From Sphingomonas aurea (GTDB taxonomy: Bacteria > Pseudomonadota > Alphaproteobacteria > Sphingomonadales > Sphingomonadaceae): a DNA stretch of 64,000 nucleotides. The number at the start of each line of letters is the position of its first letter. Position 1 is the stretch's first letter. Below are positions 36,430-45,280 of the stretch, in pieces. Both the position numbers and the translations under genes were made by a program. Where the stretch lies: contig NZ_JAUUDS010000003.1 in assembly GCF_030678875.1 (NCBI RefSeq), forward strand, positions 186,001-250,000, in the 5' to 3' direction. Under the pieces are notes generated by a model that saw nothing but the letters and a program-made list of their open reading frames with translations, had not been told where the DNA came from and did not search any database.

Positions 36430-37836
36430 CTATTTCAGGTGGGGCGTGCGCGTGGCGAGGCCGAGCCGCTCGCGCCCCGTCCAGCGGCGGACGAGGAGGA
36501 TCGAGACGACCAGCAGCCCCGCCGCCAGTCCCCACCAGATGCCGGTCGCACCCAGCCCCATACCGAAGCCGAGCCAGACCGCGGTGCCGAAACCGATCGC
36601 CCAGTAACCGAACAGCGCCACCAGCATCGGCACGCGTGTGTCCTGCACGCCGCGCAGCACGCCCGCCGCCACCGCCTGCGCCCCGTCGACCAGCTGGAAG
36701 ATCGCGGCGATGCCGAGCAGCCGGACGGCAAGCGTGGCAACGGGAAGATTGGCAGCCGAGGGATCGAGGTAGATGCCGACCAGCCGCGCCGGCACGCTCC
36801 AGATCACCGCCGCGGTCAGCGCCATCACGGCGATGCCGAGCCCCAGGGCGACGTTGCCGGCGCGGCCAATCCACGCATGGTCGCGCGCGCCATAGGCCAG
36901 GCCGACGCGGATCGTCGCCGCCTGGGCGATGCCGAACGGCAGTTGGAAGGCGATGGCGGCGATGTTGAGCGCGACCGCGTGCGCCGCAACCTCGGTCACG
37001 CCGATCAGGCCCATGAGCAGCCCGGCGCCGCCGAACAGCCCGCCCTCGAACATCCAGGTCAGCGCGATCGGCAGGCCGATGCGGAACACCGAGAGCAGGT
37101 GCCGCCGGTCGCTGCGCCACCAGCGGCCGAACAGGCGGAAGCGGCGTAGTCGCCGGTCGGTCATCAGGATGACGGCATACGCCAGCATCATCACCACGCT
37201 GGTGACCAGGCTGGCGATCGCCGCCCCTTCCAGCCCCAATGCGGGGAACCCTGCATTGCCGAAGACGAGGCACCAGTTGGCCAAGACCGCCACGCCCAGA
37301 GCCAGCACGGTGACCGCGAAGACATAGCCCGGCCGCCCCAGCGCCGCCGCCGTCAGCCGCATCAGCCCCGCAGCAGCCGCCGGTATTACCGCGAGGGCGA
37401 GGATGTCGAGAAACCCGCCGGCGCGGGCCGCCACCGCCGGATCCTGCCCGAACAGCCGCAGCAGCGCCTCGCCCTGCAGCAGCAGCGCCACCACCGGTAT
37501 GGCGGCGAGAACGACGAGCCACAGTCCCGCGCGGAAAGTGCGCCGCACCTCGCGCACCGCGCCGATCCGCGCGCCCAGCGCGGCCGCGATGATCGGCTCC
37601 GCCGCACCGGTCAGGCCGATGATCGCGAAGGTCAGGAGGTTGAACAGGAACACGCCCAGCGTCGCGGCAGCGAAGGCGACCGCGCCCAGCCGCGCGACGA
37701 ACACCACGTCGACCGCGAACACCGCCATCTGCAACAGGTTCGCCGCCACCAGCGGCCCCGCCAGCCGCAGCAGCGCAGCAAATTCCGCCCTGGCCGTTTC
37801 GGGCGGCCGGGCCAGGGACGGCGCGGGATGGGACAT
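36430..37836 (-). CDS. MATE-family efflux transporter (NorM-like)
   Basis: The 468-residue inner-membrane protein has about twelve hydrophobic segments in two similar halves, as in MATE drug/sodium or drug/proton antiporters. Family features are [21 protein letters not shown] at the first helix, [17 protein letters not shown] and [21 protein letters not shown] (first part of a well-conserved block in the second half). It should export cationic compounds. The ATG at 37836 lacks a strong ribosome-binding site. It is read toward groESL but separated from it by the CIRCE/promoter region, so it is probably an independent unit. The substrate cannot be told from sequence. Confidence 0.88.
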   Translation of the reverse strand: MSHPAPSLARPPETARAEFAALLRLAGPLVAANLLQMAVFAVDVVFVARLGAVAFAAATLGVFLFNLLTFAIIGLTGAAEPIIAAALGARIGAVREVRRTFRAGLWLVVLAAIPVVALLLQGEALLRLFGQDPAVAARAGGFLDILALAVIPAAAAGLMRLTAAALGRPGYVFAVTVLALGVAVLANWCLVFGNAGFPALGLEGAAIASLVTSVVMMLAYAVILMTDRRLRRFRLFGRWWRSDRRHLLSVFRIGLPIALTWMFEGGLFGGAGLLMGLIGVTEVAAHAVALNIAAIAFQLPFGIAQAATIRVGLAYGARDHAWIGRAGNVALGLGIAVMALTAAVIWSVPARLVGIYLDPSAANLPVATLAVRLLGIAAIFQLVDGAQAVAAGVLRGVQDTRVPMLVALFGYWAIGFGTAVWLGFGMGLGATGIWWGLAAGLLVVSILLVRRWTGRERLGLATRTPHLK

Positions 37837-37883
37837 GAGCAGGTGTTTACTCTGACGCGTGGAGGTTGGGGAAGCGGAGATTG

Positions 37884-38123
37884 TTCGCGCGCGAAGGCGC
37901 CAAGACGCGAAGAGAAGAGGAAGTTTGGTTCACGCGGAGGCGCGGAGACGCGGAGAGTTGCGCTCACGCCGGATCCCGCCGCGTCAGCGGCCTTGATGTC
38001 TTTTGCGGCCGTTGGTGCAGCGTCTACCGATCGCGGACCGTCCTCGCGAAAGGCAACTCTCCGCGTCTCCGCGTCTCCGCGCGAACCCATTCTTCTCTTC
38101 GCGTCTTAGCGTTTTCGCGCGAA
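37884..38123. repeat. Imperfect inverted repeat built of degenerate octamers, in a 380-base gene-free stretch
   Basis: The gap between the MATE and SppA genes (37837-38216) holds no credible gene but contains two inverted copies of a roughly 75-base unit, at 37884-37961 and 38053-38123. They share exact blocks such as AAGACGCGAAGAGAAGA and GCGGAGACGCGGAGAGTTGC (right copy as reverse complement). Each unit is made of drifting octamers close to NCGCGRAG, six of them recognisable in the left copy. The 91 bases between them show no repeat. This looks like a dispersed bacterial intergenic repeat present twice head-to-head, able to fold into a long stem. Confidence 0.7.
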
Positions 38124-38216
38124 ACCACCTCCGACGCCCGCCCGAAACCCGCCGCGTGTTGCCGCCCCCAGACACCCCGTTGCCAGCGCGACGGGCATGC
38201 TCTAGCCATCACGGCC

Positions 38217-40178
38217 ATGACCGACACCGCCGCATCCTTTTCGGACCGCCCCGCCCCCTCGTTCACCGATGGCCGGCCGCAGAAATCGCGGAGCGGGTGG
38301 CGCATCGTGCGAGCGGTGTGGAAGCTGCTGGTCGCGATCAAGGATCTGCTGGCGCTGGTCCTGCTGCTCCTGTTCTTCGGCCTGTTGTTCGCGGCGCTGA
38401 ACGCGCGGCCGGGAACGAAGGCGATCGGGGACGGCGCGCTGCTCCTCGACCTGAACGGCTCGATCGTCGAGCAGCCGGAGGAGCCGGCGGCGTTCGCGGC
38501 GCTGTCCGGCCAGCCGGTCGCGCAGCAGTTCCGCCTGCGCGATCTGGTCCGCGTAATCGACGCGTCGCGCACCGACGCGCGCGTGAAGGCGGTGGTGCTG
38601 GATCTCGACCGCTTCGGCGGCGCCTATCCGGCGGCGCTGGGCGAGGTCGCCGACGCGCTGATCCGGGTCCGCGCATCGGGCAAGCCGGTGCTCGCCTTCG
38701 CGACCGCCTATACCGACGGCGCGTACCGGCTGGCAGCGGCGGCGAGCGAGGTGTGGGTCGACCCGATGGGCGGCACGCTGTTCGGCGGGCCGGGCGGGAC
38801 CCAGCTCTATTACAAGGGGCTGATCGACAAGCTGGGGGTCAACGCCCACGTCTATCGCGTCGGCCGCTACAAGTCGTTCGTCGAGCCCTATACCCGCGCC
38901 GACCAGAGCGACGATGCGCGCGCCGCGTCCCAGGCGCTCTACGGCACGCTGCTGGCGCAGTGGCGCGAGGGCGTGGCGCGGGCACGGCCCAAGGCGCAGG
39001 TGATGCCGTTCCTGACCGACCCGCAGGCCGCCGTGCTGGCGACGCAGGGTGACGTCGCCAAGGCGAACCTGGCTGCCGGGCTGGTCGACAAGCTGGGCAG
39101 CCGCGGCGCGTTCGAGCAGCGGGTGGCGCAGATCGCCGGCGCCGAGGCGGGCAAGCCGATCGGCAGCTTCCGCACGATCAGGTATGATCGCTACGTCGCA
39201 GCCAACCCGCTGCCGACCGGCGGCGACGCGATCGGCGTGCTGACCGTCGCGGGTGAGATCGTCGATGGCGAGGGTGGCTCCGGTACGGCAGCGGGCGACA
39301 CCATCGCCAAGGCGATGCTGAAGGGTCTCGCCGAGAAGAATCTAAAGGCGGTGGTGGTGCGCGTCGACTCGCCGGGTGGGTCGGCGCTGGCATCCGAGCG
39401 CATCCGGCTGGCGGTGCTGGAGGCCAAGCAGCGCGGGCTGCCGGTGGTCGTCTCGATGGGCGGGCTGGCGGCGTCGGGCGGTTACTGGGTGTCGACCGCG
39501 GGCGACGCGATCTTTGCCGAGCCGGCGACGATCACCGGGTCGATCGGCATCTTCGGCATCCTGCCCACCTTCGAGAACGCACTCGCCAAGATCGGCGTGA
39601 CCAGCGACGGGGTACGGACCACGCCGCTGACCGGCCAGCCCGACGTGTTCGGCGGAACGACGCCGGTTCTCGATACGATCCTGCAGGCCGGGATCGAGCA
39701 TGGTTATCGCCAGTTCATCGGCCGCGTCGCCGCCGCCCGGCGGATGACGCCGCAGCGGGTCGACCAGATCGGCCAGGGTCGCGTGTGGGATGGCGGCACC
39801 GCGCGCCAGCTGGGGCTGGTCGACAATTTCGGCAACCTGGGCGATGCGGTGGCCGAGGCGGCACGCCGCGCCAAGCTGGACCCGGCCAAGGTCCATGCCG
39901 AGTATCTGGAAAAGGAGCCCGGCTGGGCGGCGAAGCTGGCCGCGAGCATCGCGCAGCGCGACGACGAAGACAGCGCCTCGCCGGCCGGCGATGCGTTCGC
40001 CCGGCTTGCCGCCGATCGGCGCGCGCTGGTCGGCCGGGCGCTGGGCGACGTGGCGCGACTGACCCGCGGCGGATCGATCCAGGCGCGCTGCCTGGAATGC
40101 GGCGGCCTGGGCCCCAACGCCGGTACCGCGTCGGACGCGCGGCTGCTCGACCTGCTGCTGGCACGGTTCGGGCTTTGA
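38217..40178 (+). CDS. sppA: Signal peptide peptidase SppA, 67-kDa type
   Basis: The 653-residue protein is a long-form SppA serine protease of the inner membrane that digests cleaved signal peptides. An N-terminal transmembrane helix (about residues 40-62) anchors two tandem S49 domains facing the periplasm. The catalytic lysine is Lys219 in GRYKSFVEPYTR of the first domain and the nucleophile Ser420 in LAASGGYW of the second, the split dyad known for E. coli SppA. The C-terminus carries CLECGG, an unusual Cys pair. The ATG at 38217 lacks a strong ribosome-binding site but starts the conserved region. The acetyltransferase gene starts inside its stop codon. Confidence 0.92.
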   Translation: MTDTAASFSDRPAPSFTDGRPQKSRSGWRIVRAVWKLLVAIKDLLALVLLLLFFGLLFAALNARPGTKAIGDGALLLDLNGSIVEQPEEPAAFAALSGQPVAQQFRLRDLVRVIDASRTDARVKAVVLDLDRFGGAYPAALGEVADALIRVRASGKPVLAFATAYTDGAYRLAAAASEVWVDPMGGTLFGGPGGTQLYYKGLIDKLGVNAHVYRVGRYKSFVEPYTRADQSDDARAASQALYGTLLAQWREGVARARPKAQVMPFLTDPQAAVLATQGDVAKANLAAGLVDKLGSRGAFEQRVAQIAGAEAGKPIGSFRTIRYDRYVAANPLPTGGDAIGVLTVAGEIVDGEGGSGTAAGDTIAKAMLKGLAEKNLKAVVVRVDSPGGSALASERIRLAVLEAKQRGLPVVVSMGGLAASGGYWVSTAGDAIFAEPATITGSIGIFGILPTFENALAKIGVTSDGVRTTPLTGQPDVFGGTTPVLDTILQAGIEHGYRQFIGRVAAARRMTPQRVDQIGQGRVWDGGTARQLGLVDNFGNLGDAVAEAARRAKLDPAKVHAEYLEKEPGWAAKLAASIAQRDDEDSASPAGDAFARLAADRRALVGRALGDVARLTRGGSIQARCLECGGLGPNAGTASDARLLDLLLARFGL

Positions 40179-40735
40179 TCGCGATCCGGGCCGCGGCGCC
40201 GCAGGATGCGGCGGCGATCGCCGCGATCTATGCGCCGCACGTCCTGGTCGGCACCGCCTCGTTCGAGGAGCAGGCGCCCGATGGCCGCGCGATGGCGCGG
40301 CGGATGGCGGCGAGCGAGGGGCTCTATCCCTGGCTGGTCGCGACGCAGGGGGAGGATGCGGGCGGCGTGATCGCCTATGCCTATGCCTCCGCCTTTCACG
40401 CGCGCACCGCCTATCGCTGGACGGTGGAGACGACGGTCTATGTCGCCGACGCCGCGCAGCGCCGGGGCGCAGGGCGGCTGGTATACAAGGCGCTGGTCGA
40501 CACGCTGAGCACGCAAGGCTTCACCCAGGCGGTGGCGCGGATCGCCCTGCCCAACGAGGGGTCGATCGCGCTGCACGAGGCGGTTGGCTTTCGCCGCGCC
40601 GGCGTGCAGCGCGAAGTCGGCTACAAGTTCGGCCAGTGGATCGATGTCGGCCTGTGGCAGCGGGAGCTGGCCGAGCCGTCCACGCCACCCGCCGAGCCGC
40701 GGCCTTTCGCCGACGTGGGCGTGGTGCGGCTGTAG
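40175..40735 (+). CDS. GNAT acetyltransferase, phosphinothricin/methionine-sulfone type
   Basis: The 186-residue protein is a GNAT-fold N-acetyltransferase resembling phosphinothricin/methionine-sulfone acetyltransferases. Typical elements are IRAAAPQDAAAIAAIYAPHV, GTASFEEQAPD, VYVADAAQRRGAGRLVYKAL (with the acetyl-CoA loop QRRGAG), IALPNEGSIALHEAVGFRRAG and YKFGQWIDVGLWQREL. It transfers acetyl from acetyl-CoA to a small amine, perhaps a toxic glutamate analogue. The only suitable start is TTG at 40175, which overlaps the SppA stop as TTGA; the next ATG would cut off the first beta strand and helix. Its C-terminal tail beyond residue 170 is proline-rich. Confidence 0.87.
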   Translation: MIAIRAAAPQDAAAIAAIYAPHVLVGTASFEEQAPDGRAMARRMAASEGLYPWLVATQGEDAGGVIAYAYASAFHARTAYRWTVETTVYVADAAQRRGAGRLVYKALVDTLSTQGFTQAVARIALPNEGSIALHEAVGFRRAGVQREVGYKFGQWIDVGLWQRELAEPSTPPAEPRPFADVGVVRL

Positions 40736-40781
40736 CGACGCGACACCGGCCTCACCTGCGAGGACCAACGCGGCGGCGACA

Positions 40782-41417
40782 TCACTGGTCGCCGCGATAG
40801 GGCGGCAGCGCGATCTTCCAGTGCATGGCGGCGGCACGCAGCGCGAAACCCGCCGCGGCCGCGATGATGGCGGCAAGCGTCGGGTCTAGCCCCGCGGCAC
40901 CGAGTGCGACGAAGCTGGCGGCCGACAGCGCCGCGGCGGACACGTAGAGTTCGGGTCGCAGCAGGATCGACGGTTCGCTCGCCAGCACGTCGCGGATGAT
41001 GCCGCCGACACATGCCGAGATGATCCCCATCAGCGCCGCCGGCACCGGCGGCACGCCGTACCGGATGGCCTTTGCGGCGCCGTACACCGCATAGGCGGCA
41101 AGCCCGATCGCGTCGAACCAGTCGAGCGCGGCGCCCGCCCACCAGCGGGCCGGGGTCATCCAGATTACCACCGCCACCACTAGGCACAGGGCGGCGACGT
41201 GCGGGTCGCGCACCCAGAACACCGGCGCCCCGATCAGCAGGTCGCGCACCGTTCCCCCACCGACCCCGGTGATGAGCGCGAAGAACGCCATCGTCACGAA
41301 GGTCTGCCGCGTCCGTGCCGCCGCCAGCGCCCCCGACGCGGCGAACACCGCCAGGCCGGCGAAGTCGAACCAGGGTGCGGCGATCGGCAGCACGGGGGCA
41401 AGGGCGGGCGTCAGCAT
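40782..41417 (-). CDS. TRIC-type cation channel family protein (UPF0126/YadS-like)
   Basis: The 211-residue membrane protein has about seven hydrophobic helices in two similar halves. Each half carries the family glycine motif: ITGVGGGTVRDLLIGAPVFW and ISACVGGIIRDVLASEPSIL. Bacterial members of this family are related to TRIC channels and form trimeric cation channels, with little known about their role. The ATG at 41417 has no strong ribosome-binding site. It converges on the acetyltransferase gene with 46 bases between the stops. Upstream on its own strand lies a 324-base gene-free stretch. Confidence 0.85.
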   Translation of the reverse strand: MLTPALAPVLPIAAPWFDFAGLAVFAASGALAAARTRQTFVTMAFFALITGVGGGTVRDLLIGAPVFWVRDPHVAALCLVVAVVIWMTPARWWAGAALDWFDAIGLAAYAVYGAAKAIRYGVPPVPAALMGIISACVGGIIRDVLASEPSILLRPELYVSAAALSAASFVALGAAGLDPTLAAIIAAAAGFALRAAAMHWKIALPPYRGDQ

Positions 41418-41741
41418 CGCCGGGCCTATACGCGGGGCGCGGCTGGATTCACCAGCCGGTGAAGAAGACTGGAGAGATACCGCCCCCTGCCCCACCTTCC
41501 GGCATGCCGGGGAATTGCACGTATCTCCCAATCTGCCGGCTCCAACATGACGGACGAACGATGATCGCCAATGACCGCGCGATCGATACCGGCAGCAACT
41601 CAAGTCTTTGCCGATCCTGCGGATTTGCCTGCAACGCGAAGCTGAACCTCAGCGTTAACCTTCGTTGTTTTGCGTTCATGCAACCGACAGCGCAGCGTCA
41701 CGTTACGCTACCGTATTGTTGGACAGAGAGGAACGAGAGTG
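41418..41741. other. Gene-free 324-base stretch
   Basis: No frame here looks coding. It holds a small hairpin (GGCTGG, ATTCA, CCAGCC) at 41441-41457 next to the TRIC-like start and a 12-base palindrome CCGGCATGCCGG near 41500. The right part is AT-richer, as expected for the promoter of the small gene at 41742, but I cannot place hexamers with confidence. Confidence 0.4.
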
Positions 41742-42050
41742 ATGCGTAAGATGATGCTCGCCCTGGGTTGTGCCGCGATGGTTGCCCCGACGCTGGTCGC
41801 CACCGTGTCCGACGCGGATGCGCAGCGCCGGTACAAGTATCGCGAGTGGCGCGACGACCGCGGCCGCACGCGCTGCCGCAAGCCGGACGGCACGACCGGT
41901 CTGGTCGTCGGCGGCGTCGCCGGTGCGCTGCTGGGCCGCACGATCGACACGCGCGGCGACCGTACGCTCGGCACGCTGGGCGGCGCCGCAGCAGGCGCGC
42001 TGGTCGGCCGCGAGGTCGACCGTGGCAGCAGCAAGCGCCGCTGCCGCTGA
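41742..42050 (+). CDS. Small exported glycine-zipper protein
   Basis: The 102-residue product has a signal peptide (MRKMMLALGCAAMVAPTLVA, cleavage near DADAQ), a basic segment with RCRKPDGTTGLVVGG, and a C-terminal glycine-zipper hairpin (GGVAGALLGRTI and LGGAAAGALVGREV) typical of small outer-membrane-associated 2TM proteins. The function is unknown; such proteins are often linked to envelope integrity. AGAGAGGAACGAG precedes the start; a GTG one codon upstream is also possible. A likely terminator follows. The neighbour at 42222 shares the GTTGLxVGGVAG block, so the two probably arose by duplication. Confidence 0.78.
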   Translation: MRKMMLALGCAAMVAPTLVATVSDADAQRRYKYREWRDDRGRTRCRKPDGTTGLVVGGVAGALLGRTIDTRGDRTLGTLGGAAAGALVGREVDRGSSKRRCR

Positions 42051-42072
42051 CATCACGAGGTTTCGTCGGGAG

Positions 42073-42101
42073 GGGGCGTCGCGGTCGATCCGCGGCGCCC
42101 C
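42073..42101 (+). terminator. Hairpin terminator after the first glycine-zipper gene
   Basis: GGGGCGTCGCGG and CCGCGGCGCCCC pair over 12 bases (one G-T pair) around TCGAT, followed by TTCTCGTT. The U-run is interrupted, so termination may be partial. Confidence 0.55.
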
Positions 42102-42221
42102 TTCTCGTTCCCGCTGCCCGTGTGGTTCGCGCTGTCGCGGCGATGAACGCGACGTAGTTATGGGTTCACGCAACCTGGCGTAGAACCGGACCGTTCTCAT
42201 CCCACCATAAGGAGAGTGAGT

Positions 42222-42812
42222 ATGCGTTTCGCCTTCTTGACCGCGGCCCTGGCCGCCACCGTCGCGACGGCCGCGCCCGCGGTCGCACAGGATACCCGCC
42301 GCGAGGCCGACCGCGAGTATCGCGACCAGGTCCGCGACGCACGGCGCGACTATCGCCGCGACATGCGCAATGCCGACGATCGCGGCGACGTGCGCGATGC
42401 GCGCCGCGACTATCGCCACGAAGTGAACGACGCGCGGCGCGACCGGCGCAACGACCTACGCGATATTCGCCAGGATCGTGCGCGCGACTGGCGTCGGTAT
42501 CGCAGCTACGACTACAACCGTTTCGAGCCGGGGCAGCGTACCTATTACGCCGACCGCTATTATCGCGACGGCCGCTACTATCAGCCGCGCCGACTGGGCC
42601 GGAACGACCGCGTCTATCGCGGCTATAACGGGCGCTATTACTGCCGCCGCGGCGACGGCACGACCGGGCTGATCGTCGGCGGCGTCGCGGGCGGCGTGCT
42701 GGGCAGCCTGCTGGACAATGGCCGGTCGAGCCTGCTCGGCACGCTGCTGGGCGCCGGTGGCGGCGCGCTGCTGGGGCGGTCGGTCGATCGCGGGCAGGTG
42801 GTCTGCCGCTGA
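42222..42812 (+). CDS. Exported Arg/Asp/Tyr-rich glycine-zipper protein
   Basis: The 196-residue protein has a signal peptide (MRFAFLTAALAATVATAAPA, cleavage near AVAQ), then a highly charged helical region with three copies of a DARRDYR-like heptad (VRDARRDYRR, VRDARRDYRH, VNDARRDRRN), a Tyr-rich segment and a glycine-zipper tail beginning GTTGLIVGGVAGG, shared with the preceding gene. The charged part could bind nucleic acid, lipid or peptidoglycan; the tail probably inserts in or packs on a membrane. AAGGAGAG precedes the ATG at 42222. The function is unknown. A strong terminator follows at once. Confidence 0.78.
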   Translation: MRFAFLTAALAATVATAAPAVAQDTRREADREYRDQVRDARRDYRRDMRNADDRGDVRDARRDYRHEVNDARRDRRNDLRDIRQDRARDWRRYRSYDYNRFEPGQRTYYADRYYRDGRYYQPRRLGRNDRVYRGYNGRYYCRRGDGTTGLIVGGVAGGVLGSLLDNGRSSLLGTLLGAGGGALLGRSVDRGQVVCR

Positions 42813-42818
42813 ATAGGG

Positions 42819-42847
42819 AAGGCCCGGAGCGATCCGGGCCTTTTTTT
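42819..42847 (+). terminator. Intrinsic terminator
   Basis: AAGGCCCGGA and TCCGGGCCTT form a perfect 10-base stem with loop GCGA and run into seven Ts. The U-run lies directly beside the stop codon of the convergent small gene. Confidence 0.9.
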
Positions 42848-42848
42848 C

Positions 42849-43115
42849 TTAGATGATGCCGCCGCCCAGCATCAGGCGGAGGGCGAAGATGACGATCAGC
42901 ACCAGGTTCATGTTACGGCCGCCGTTGCTCGACGACATGGCGCCGATCGCCGCGCCGACGATGCCGATCGGGATGACGAGCCAGTTCATCCAGCCGAGCA
43001 GCGGCACGAACGCGATCAGGCCCAGGGCCAGCGTGACGAAGCCGATGACGATCGAGACCAGATTGAGCAAGTTGCGGCTCCCCTTCCACCCGGCCGCATC
43101 ATCGCCGCCGGTCAC
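42849..43115 (-). CDS. Small inner-membrane protein with two or three helices
   Basis: The product is up to 88 residues, nearly all hydrophobic: NLVSIVIGFVTLALGLIAF, LLGWMNWLVIPIGIVGAAIG and MNLVLIVIFALRLMLGGG. The open frame starts at GTG 43115, but a TTG at 43070 with GGGGAG seven bases upstream gives a 73-residue protein starting MLNLVSIVIGF and may be the real start. The function is unknown. It converges on the glycine-zipper gene, and the terminator at 42819-42847 ends against its stop codon. Confidence 0.65.
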   Translation of the reverse strand: MTGGDDAAGWKGSRNLLNLVSIVIGFVTLALGLIAFVPLLGWMNWLVIPIGIVGAAIGAMSSSNGGRNMNLVLIVIFALRLMLGGGII

Positions 43116-43221
43116 CGATGGTCAACCCCCGTCGCTGCGGCGGGTTGCATCCCCTGCTCCGCCCCGCTTCCGCTTCGACGCCGCGTTTGCCGCGCCGCCG
43201 CCTTCGCGCTAGGGCGGCGAG

Positions 43222-43596
43222 ATGCCCTCTCTTATCCTCGTGATGCTCGGCGGCGCGCTCGGCTCGGGTGCGCGGCACCTGACCGGCCGGGCGATGCTCG
43301 CGCTGTTCGGGCCGGACCTGCCCTGGGGCACGCTGACCGTCAATCTGGTCGGCGGGCTGCTGATGGGGATGCTGGTCGGCGTACTGGCGCGCATGTCGGC
43401 GGCAGAGCCGTGGCGGCTGTTGCTGGCGGTCGGCGTGCTGGGCGGGTTTACGACCTTCTCGTCCTTCTCGCTCGACGTCGTGACACTGGCCGAGCGGGGG
43501 CAAGTGGGAATGGCGATGGGCTATGCGCTGGTTTCGGTGGCGGGATCGGTGACGGCGCTGGTCGCCGGGCTGGCGATGACACGGAGCTGGGCATGA
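43222..43596 (+). CDS. crcB: Fluoride exporter CrcB/Fluc
   Basis: The 124-residue membrane protein is a Fluc-type fluoride channel subunit, which assembles as a dual-topology dimer. Conserved parts are GGALGSGARHL, GTLTVNLVGGLLMG and the GGFTTFSSFSLD signature. It lowers cytoplasmic fluoride. The next gene starts within its stop codon (ATGA). I looked for a fluoride riboswitch in the 106 bases upstream and saw nothing resembling one. Confidence 0.93.
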   Translation: MPSLILVMLGGALGSGARHLTGRAMLALFGPDLPWGTLTVNLVGGLLMGMLVGVLARMSAAEPWRLLLAVGVLGGFTTFSSFSLDVVTLAERGQVGMAMGYALVSVAGSVTALVAGLAMTRSWA

Positions 43597-44693
43597 CCGA
43601 TACGAAGGACGTCCGGCAGTTCACCGTCGGCTATGACGACGACGACATCCGGCTCGATCGCTGGTTCAAGCGACACTTGCCGGACACCAGCTTCACCACC
43701 GTCGCCAAATGGGCACGCACCGGCCAGCTGCGCGTCGACGGATCGCGTGCGACGCCGGGTGACCGGATCAAGGCCGGGCAGATCCTGCGCGTGCCCCCGG
43801 CCGAGGCCGCGCCGCTGCCGGGTGCCAAGCCCGAGCGGGTGCGTGCGCCGCTGGCCGAGGACCAGATCGCCTTCATGCGCGAGCTGGTGATCCACCGCGA
43901 CCCGCAGGCGTTCGTCCTCAACAAGCCGCCCGGCCTCGCCACGCAGGGCGGGACGAAGACGACCCAGCATATCGACGGGCTGCTCGACGCGCTGCGTTAC
44001 GACGACGAGGGGCGGCCGAAGCTGGTCCACCGGCTGGACAAGGATACGTCGGGTGCGCTGCTGGTGGCGCGCACCGCGCGCGCGGCGGCGTTCTTCGCCA
44101 AGGCGTTCTCGGGCCGGACCGCGCGCAAGGTCTATTGGGCGCTGATCGTCGACGTACCCTCGATCGAGGACGGCATGGTCGAGCTGCCGATCGGCAAGCA
44201 GCCCGGCACCGGCGGCGAGAAGATGCATGTCGACGAGGAGAACGGCCAGGCGGCGCGCACCCGCTATCGCGTGATCGAGCGGGCCGGCAACCGCGCGGCC
44301 TGGGTCGAGCTGCAGCCTTTTACCGGGCGCACCCACCAGCTGCGCGTGCACATGGCGGCGATCGGCCACCCGATCGTCGGCGACGGCAAATATGGTGGTC
44401 CGGCGGCGTTCCTGACCGGCGGGATCACCCGCAAGATGCACCTGCACGCGCGCCGCATTCGCGTCGACCATCCCGATGGCGGCCGGATCGACGTGACCGC
44501 CGACCTGCCCTCGCACTTCGCCGAGAGCCTCGCCAGCCTGGGCTTCGACCCGGCGCTGGGCGACGCGCTGGAGTTGCAGGAAGACAAGGGCCCGCCGCCC
44601 AAGGCGGTGCTGAAGCAGCGTGCCAAGGCGCATGCCAAGTCGGTCCGCAAGGAGCGTCGCGGCGAGCGGCGGGGCCGCGGGTCGCGGGACTGA
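43593..44693 (+). CDS. RluA-family 23S rRNA pseudouridine synthase (RluC-like)
   Basis: The 366-residue enzyme isomerises uridine to pseudouridine in rRNA. An N-terminal S4 RNA-binding domain (DIRLDRWFKRHLP to VDGSRATPGDRIKAGQ) precedes the catalytic domain, which has VLNKPPGLATQGG and the signature HRLDKDTSGALL with catalytic Asp near 149. FTGRTHQLRVHMAAIGHPIVGD closes the domain (given as two parts: GRTHQLRVHMA and GHPIVGD). The C-terminal tail is very basic (KAHAKSVRKERRGERRGRG) and probably binds RNA. It overlaps crcB upstream and the PaiB-like gene downstream. Confidence 0.92.
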   Translation: MTDTKDVRQFTVGYDDDDIRLDRWFKRHLPDTSFTTVAKWARTGQLRVDGSRATPGDRIKAGQILRVPPAEAAPLPGAKPERVRAPLAEDQIAFMRELVIHRDPQAFVLNKPPGLATQGGTKTTQHIDGLLDALRYDDEGRPKLVHRLDKDTSGALLVARTARAAAFFAKAFSGRTARKVYWALIVDVPSIEDGMVELPIGKQPGTGGEKMHVDEENGQAARTRYRVIERAGNRAAWVELQPFTGRTHQLRVHMAAIGHPIVGDGKYGGPAAFLTGGITRKMHLHARRIRVDHPDGGRIDVTADLPSHFAESLASLGFDPALGDALELQEDKGPPPKAVLKQRAKAHAKSVRKERRGERRGRGSRD

Positions 44694-45280
44694 TGCACCC
44701 GGCACCGGCGTTCCGCAGCGACGAGGACTGGCTGGCGCTGGCAGGCACGATCGGTTTCGCCCACATCTTCCTCGCCGGGGCGGAGGGCCTGATGGTCGTC
44801 CACGCGCCGGTGACGCGCCATGGCGACCGGCTGCGCTTCCACGTGTCGCGCGCGAACCGGATTGCGCCGCACCTGCCGGGGGCTGCGGCGCTGGTCAGCG
44901 TGCAGGGCGTCGACGGCTATGTCAGCCCCAACTGGTACGCGGCGCCGGTCGATCAGGTGCCGACCTGGAACTATGTCGCGGTCGAGATCGACGGCATCGT
45001 CGCGCCGCTGGACGAGGCGGAACTGCTGGCGCAGCTCGACGAACTGGCGGCGGTGCACGAGCCGCGGGTCAACCCGGCGGCGCCGTGGACGCGGGACAAG
45101 ACCGATCCCGCGCGGATCGTGGCGCTGCTGCGCGGCATCGTCGGTTTCGAGCTGACCCCGACCGCGATCCGCGGCACCCGCAAGCTCAGCCAGAACAAGA
45201 CCACCGCCGATCGCGCCGGCACGGTCGCCGGGCTGGACGCTGCCGGCAACGTGGCGCTGGCTGCGGCAATGCGGAGCTAG
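44693..45280 (+). CDS. FMN-binding PaiB-like protein
   Basis: The 195-residue protein belongs to the PaiB/FMN-binding split-barrel family. Recognisable blocks are FRSDEDWLALAGTIGFAHIF, DGYVSPNWYAAPVDQVPTWN and the C-terminal RKLSQNKTTADRAG. In Bacillus PaiB is named a negative regulator of sporulation and protease genes, but many relatives are of unknown role; flavin or heme binding is plausible. Its start overlaps the upstream stop (TGATG). It converges on the racemase homologue, and the two TAG stops share a CTAG palindrome. Confidence 0.85.
   Translation: MHPAPAFRSDEDWLALAGTIGFAHIFLAGAEGLMVVHAPVTRHGDRLRFHVSRANRIAPHLPGAAALVSVQGVDGYVSPNWYAAPVDQVPTWNYVAVEIDGIVAPLDEAELLAQLDELAAVHEPRVNPAAPWTRDKTDPARIVALLRGIVGFELTPTAIRGTRKLSQNKTTADRAGTVAGLDAAGNVALAAAMRS

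Noticed and set aside
43116-43221. Possible fluoride riboswitch before crcB
   Set aside because: No sequence resembling the conserved fluoride-aptamer core or its pseudoknot pairings was found in the 106 bases.
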